64,000 bases of DNA from Gemmatimonadota bacterium (lineage in GTDB: Bacteria; JAAXHH01), in NCBI GenBank assembly GCA_026705925.1, contig JAPOZT010000025.1:1-64000 (forward strand), written 5' to 3'. This document shows positions 60,394 to 64,000 of the stretch, one piece after another (positions within the stretch are counted from its first letter, which is position 1; every line of letters starts with the position of its first letter). A program made the translations under genes and the position numbers. The notes under the pieces were generated by a model that saw only the letters and a list, made by a program, of their open reading frames with translations, had not been told where the DNA came from and did not search any database.

Positions 60394-61782
60394 TCAGCTC
60401 TTCGCCTTCCGGAATCGCCAGCCGTGAAGTATCCGACCGTAGTAGTTAAACATCCGCCTGGCCTCGGGATCGTCGAAGGGATAGTCCGCGCCGATCTGCC
60501 GGGCGGCGGCGAGGCCGGTCACGAAGCAGGTCTCCTGGCTGTTCACCAGGGTGTGGGCGCCGCAGTGCCAGGTCCGTCGCCTGCCCTGGATGAACCGGAA
60601 CAGCTGGACGAGCCAGGCGACATGGCGCACGTCGTGTACGATGTGCTGGAACCAGCACTTTTTGACGATCTTCTGCTCATCGATCGGACTGACGGGGTTG
60701 TAGGTCACCAGGCAGGGTTTGTCGGACTGGTTGGCCCATGGCTGCTGGTTGTGCATAATGTAGGTGATTTCGTAGTTGTCCGGCCTGGCGCCGTACTGTT
60801 CGATGTGATTGCTCCGCGTTTCCAGCGGTCTCACTTCGTTTTCCGGCAGGACGGAGGCGTCCGAATGCACGACCGTATGGTTGTGGAGTTCGCTTTCGTA
60901 GCGTATCGACGACAGAAGATAGCGTTCCAGGAACGTGGGCCGGTCGAGCAGCATCAGGGCCTGGTTCGCATTGCACGCGAAGACCACCTCGTCAAATGTC
61001 TCCTCCACGCCGTCTGAGTCCTCGACCACGACGCAGTCTGACCGGCGGTGCACTTTACGCACCGGCCGGTTTAGGTATAATCTGTCCCGGAATCCGGCCG
61101 TCAGGTTCTCATAGATCCGTCGCGTGCCCTGGTCCCACGTCTGCATGGGCGTCGCGCGTTCGATGTCGAAGAACTCCAGGTACCGTGCGAAGAGGGCCGC
61201 CGGCATGTCGAACACGTTCGTGGCCATCAGGAAATTGACGAACATGGGCTTCAGGATCTTGTACCTGAAATCCCCGGAAAAACCGCGGAGGTTAAGCACC
61301 GTCCCCATGCTGACGTAATTAAAGGGATTGATTGCATTGATCAGCCTCGACCGGGAACGGGTCAGCCGGCCGAACCGGTGGATACGCTTAAGGAGCCGTT
61401 GAAACCGGGCAATCTCGGGCTGCAGTTGCCGTCTGATCTCGGACTCGAAATCGTGGGCGTAAACCTGGCCGTGGTACTTGACGCTGTAGTTGAACCGGGT
61501 ATCCAGCAGTTCGATGCCGAACCGGTGCATCAGCAGCAGGATGTGGTGATAAACCGAAGGGATCAGCGCGGTAACGGATATGTCGAAGGGAATGGTGCCG
61601 CCGTCATCCTGCGGCATGTCGGCCGTAATCGCATTCCCGCCGACCTCGTCACGGGCCTCGTACAGCCGGAAATCGAACCGGTCCGGGTGGTGATGCAGCG
61701 CCCACGCGGCCCCGAGCCCGGAGATCCCGCCGCCGATGATGGCGATTCGCCGTGGTTTTGTGCCATTTCGGCCGGCTGTCAT
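60394..61782 (-). CDS. FAD-dependent oxidoreductase (COG2907-like, amine-oxidase fold)
   Basis: A 462-residue flavoprotein with the motif IAIIGGGISGLGAAWALHHH at the start, YEARDEVGGNA after it, and a C-terminal FVTGLAAARQIG stretch. It resembles the COG2907 group, often encoded next to lipid-modifying genes such as cyclopropane synthases. The start M at 61782 overlaps the HyuB stop by four bases (ATGA), so it is translationally coupled to hyuA-hyuB. A further in-frame start at 61803 is less likely. Confidence 0.85.
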   Translation of the reverse strand: MTAGRNGTKPRRIAIIGGGISGLGAAWALHHHPDRFDFRLYEARDEVGGNAITADMPQDDGGTIPFDISVTALIPSVYHHILLLMHRFGIELLDTRFNYSVKYHGQVYAHDFESEIRRQLQPEIARFQRLLKRIHRFGRLTRSRSRLINAINPFNYVSMGTVLNLRGFSGDFRYKILKPMFVNFLMATNVFDMPAALFARYLEFFDIERATPMQTWDQGTRRIYENLTAGFRDRLYLNRPVRKVHRRSDCVVVEDSDGVEETFDEVVFACNANQALMLLDRPTFLERYLLSSIRYESELHNHTVVHSDASVLPENEVRPLETRSNHIEQYGARPDNYEITYIMHNQQPWANQSDKPCLVTYNPVSPIDEQKIVKKCWFQHIVHDVRHVAWLVQLFRFIQGRRRTWHCGAHTLVNSQETCFVTGLAAARQIGADYPFDDPEARRMFNYYGRILHGWRFRKAKS

Positions 61783-63464
61783 GATCCCCGATCCTTCGCG
61801 CAACGGTAGTACTCGCCCGCCCTTTCCGGGCTGACGAGCCCATTCCGGACGTCCTCTTCCACCCTTTCCGCTTCACGCTCGGCCGGGTCGCCCCAGCCGC
61901 CGCCGCCGGGTGTCTCGATTCGCAGGATCTCGTTCCGGTACAGTTCGGTGTGCGTCTTGGTCGGGATCTCCTTCTCGCGTCCTTTGGTGTCGATCACGTA
62001 GCAGTGGGCCCCGGTCGCGTTCCCGCCGCCTTCGAGTCCCCATGGCGTGTACTTTCGGCGATCGGAACCCAGCGTGATGATGGTGCGTTCGCCGAGGCAT
62101 TTCAGTTCCCGCATCATCCCGCATCCGCCGCGCCGGCGTCCCGGTCCCTCGGTGTCCGGGATCAGGCCGTACCGCTCGACCCGGAGCGGATAGGTGCGTT
62201 CCATGATTTCGACCGGCGCGTTCCGGGTGTTGGTTAGGTGGGTATGCACTCCGTCCTCGCCGTCGAGGTCGGACATGGCGCCCTGCCCGCCCGCGTAGGT
62301 CTCCACGTAGTTGTAGTAATCGCCCGTGCCGGGATCGATCCCGCCGATGTTGACCAGGTTCATCTCCCCGCTGCAGGCTGCGCACACGCGGTCGGGCGCC
62401 GCCTGGTACAGCGCGCCCATGAGCACGTCCACGACCCGCTGATCCGTCAGGATGTTGGCATTGCCGATGGCCGCGGGGTAGGTGGCCTGCAGGATGGAGC
62501 CCTCGGGCGCGAATATGTCAAGGGGCCGGTACGCCCCTGCGCAGGCCGGCAGGTCCGGATCAATCACCGCCTTGCACACGTAGCTGATGCAGGAAGCGGC
62601 CGCGGGAAGCCGGGCGTTCAAGGGACCCAGGACCTGGTCGCTGCATCCCGAGAAATCGGCGCTCAGTTCGTCCCCCGAGATGGTCAGGGTGACCGCGATC
62701 TTCACCGGCGTATCGGAGACCCCGTCGTCGTCCAGGTAGTCTTCGAAAGCGTACTCGCCGTCGGGCAGCGACCGGATGCCCGCGCGCATCCGCCGCTCGG
62801 CGTAGTCCTGGATTTCGTCCATGTAGCGAATGACTTCATCGGGAGATTCCCGCGACATTAGTTCGCTCACGCGCTGCTGGCCGATCTGAGCGCAGGCGAA
62901 CTGCGCCATGAGGTCCCCGCGCACTTCGTACTGCGTCCGCACGTTCTGGTTGATCAGGCGGTAGATCTCTTCGTCGAGCCGTCCCTCCTTGAAAATGGGA
63001 AGCGGCGGGATCTGCAGGCCCTCCTGGTAGATCTCCGTCACCCCGAAGGGCATGCTGCCCGGCGCGAAACCGCCCATGTCCACGTGATGGGCCGTGGATG
63101 CTGCCAGCGCGACCGGGCGTTGCTTGTGGAAAATGGCGGATACCAGGGAAACATCCGGCAGATGTCCCGGTCCCTCGGGGTAGGGCAGGTTCGTGATGTA
63201 GACATCGCCCGGTCGCATGGCCGACACGGGATAGGCTTCCAGGATGGACCTGACCACGCCGGGCATGACGCCCAGATGCAGGGGGACGCCCGACTCGGCC
63301 TGTGCCAGTATCTCCCCGGAGGGCAGCACGATGGCCGCGGAGCAGTCGCGCCGGTCCTTGATATTGGTGGAGTAGCTGGTGCGGATCAGCGCGGCGCACA
63401 TTTCTTCCGCGATGCCCGTCCACCGGTTGCGCATCAGTTCCAGGGTAATGGGGTCGGTCTTCAT
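61779..63464 (-). CDS. hyuB: Hydantoinase B / 5-oxoprolinase-type subunit HyuB
   Basis: A 561-residue HyuB-family protein, the partner of HyuA in ATP-dependent hydrolysis of hydantoins, oxoproline or acetone-type carboxylation. Recognisable features are the opening PITLELMRNRWTGIAEEMCA, STAHHVDMGGFAPGS, and the Gly-rich GGGGWGDPAEREAERVEEDV near the C-terminus. The start at 63464 overlaps the HyuA stop by four bases. A longer frame to 63512 exists but lies inside HyuA. Confidence 0.92.
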   Translation of the reverse strand: MKTDPITLELMRNRWTGIAEEMCAALIRTSYSTNIKDRRDCSAAIVLPSGEILAQAESGVPLHLGVMPGVVRSILEAYPVSAMRPGDVYITNLPYPEGPGHLPDVSLVSAIFHKQRPVALAASTAHHVDMGGFAPGSMPFGVTEIYQEGLQIPPLPIFKEGRLDEEIYRLINQNVRTQYEVRGDLMAQFACAQIGQQRVSELMSRESPDEVIRYMDEIQDYAERRMRAGIRSLPDGEYAFEDYLDDDGVSDTPVKIAVTLTISGDELSADFSGCSDQVLGPLNARLPAAASCISYVCKAVIDPDLPACAGAYRPLDIFAPEGSILQATYPAAIGNANILTDQRVVDVLMGALYQAAPDRVCAACSGEMNLVNIGGIDPGTGDYYNYVETYAGGQGAMSDLDGEDGVHTHLTNTRNAPVEIMERTYPLRVERYGLIPDTEGPGRRRGGCGMMRELKCLGERTIITLGSDRRKYTPWGLEGGGNATGAHCYVIDTKGREKEIPTKTHTELYRNEILRIETPGGGGWGDPAEREAERVEEDVRNGLVSPERAGEYYRCAKDRGS

Positions 63465-64000
63465 TCCGAATCCAGTCCGGTTATGGTGATCTGTTCCCAT
63501 TCGTCGACGCATGCGGTCTGCCCGGGTCCGATCAGCGTCGTGGAATCGAGCTGTTCGACGATGGCCGGACCGTCGATCCGCTGTCCGGGAAGCAAGCCGG
63601 TCCTGCCGTAGACAGGCGTGTCCACCCAGTCGCCCGAGAAGTAGACCGGACGGGCGGCGAGGGGCGCGGCCCGGTCCGGCTCGACCCGTTCCGCCGGCTT
63701 GCGCCGGTCATCCGAAATGGGCAGCTCCGCGGAAACCCACACGTTGACGAGTTGAACGCACTGGTCGCGCCGCGCGAATCCGTACTGTCGCTCGTGTTCG
63801 AGGTGAAAGGCCGATCCGAGCAGGGCCAGGTCGACAGCGCCCCCGGGCAGATCGATGGGGATGTCGTATCCCTGTCCCGCGTACCGCAGCCCCACGCGCC
63901 GGCTGATGACGGGATCGCTTCCCTCCGAGGAAGTGGCCAGATCCTCTATCGCCTGTGCCGTAAGCTCGACGAGCATCTCTTCGAATCGCTCGGTCTCGAT
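63461..64000 (-). CDS. hyuA: Hydantoinase A / N-methylhydantoinase-type subunit HyuA, C-terminal part
   Basis: The last 179 residues of HyuA; the gene continues beyond the right edge of the window. The motif RRVGLRYAGQGYDIPIDLP and the late ending DGPAIVEQLDSTTLIGPGQ are hallmarks of the C-terminal half. The gene is transcribed with HyuB and the flavoprotein through ATGA overlaps. It would activate the amide substrate with ATP; the substrate cannot be told. Confidence 0.9.
   Translation of the reverse strand: METERFEEMLVELTAQAIEDLATSSEGSDPVISRRVGLRYAGQGYDIPIDLPGGAVDLALLGSAFHLEHERQYGFARRDQCVQLVNVWVSAELPISDDRRKPAERVEPDRAAPLAARPVYFSGDWVDTPVYGRTGLLPGQRIDGPAIVEQLDSTTLIGPGQTACVDEWEQITITGLDSE

Noticed and set aside
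1..64000. CRISPR arrays, tRNA or rRNA genes, insertion sequences or integrases
   Set aside because: No regularly spaced repeats with spacers, no cloverleaf or rRNA sequence, and no transposase or integrase-like protein was found.

Overview
The window looks like a chromosomal segment of an uncultured, high-GC, Gram-negative, probably aerobic bacterium. Evidence for this is the outer-membrane efflux protein, lipoproteins with lipoboxes, a beta-barrel protein, an oxidase subunit III, and Rieske and Fe(II)/2-oxoglutarate oxygenases. The mix of phytanoyl-CoA dioxygenase-like proteins, a sulfatase, enolase-superfamily enzymes, Gfo/Idh/MocA oxidoreductases and a Dpp-type peptide importer is familiar from marine or sponge-associated lineages such as Latescibacterota or Poribacteria. 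That placement is inference; no rRNA or tRNA gene is visible to confirm it. Genes are packed tightly, often with ATGA overlaps.

Layout. 1-5.8 kb: the tail of an enolase-superfamily gene, small membrane proteins (DUF805, TM2, DoxX), a Gfo/Idh/MocA oxidoreductase, a phosphodiesterase, and a desaturase/enolase-superfamily pair. 5.8-11.5 kb: esterase, sulfatase, a broken phytanoyl-CoA dioxygenase gene, a degenerate aldo/keto reductase, a thiamine-binding-like protein and a SelA-like PLP enzyme. 11.8-16 kb: a surface lipoprotein joining a collagen-like stalk to a V8-like protease, a metallo-beta-lactamase-fold enzyme, an amidohydrolase and an orphan oxidase subunit III. 16-28 kb: an aminotransferase-like protein, a multi-module RidA-like protein, and a Dpp/Yej-type importer with two binding proteins. 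28-34.2 kb: adenosine deaminase, a lactonase-like enzyme, two Fe(II) dioxygenases, an AhpD-like gene with an in-frame UGA, and a KduD-like reductase. 34.3-49 kb: GH32 glycosidase, bicupin, peptidoglycan amidase, small membrane/coiled-coil proteins, citrate synthase, apaG-proS, a flavoprotein, and an ECF transporter pair.

The most interesting part is 49.2-61.8 kb. A tripartite RND efflux operon (outer-membrane factor, adaptor, permease) runs without a break into a GPP34 (GOLPH3-like)-cytochrome P450 fusion, then a gene with clear sterol 24-C-methyltransferase motifs and a secreted TPR-like protein. Converging on it are a steroid-type Rieske oxygenase and a COG2907-like flavoprotein. I read this as a candidate sterol (or similar polycyclic lipid) modification and export locus. 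The methyltransferase assignment is strong from motifs. The pathway role and transported substrate are inference.

The second highlight is at 31886-32449: a 187-codon AhpD-like frame is interrupted only by TGA at the second cysteine of the CxxC motif. A GGG-looped hairpin begins 11 bases after it, as expected for a bacterial selenoprotein (CxxU). A third feature is a recurring set of short perfect or near-perfect tandem duplications of 9-24 bp at gene boundaries and in linkers.
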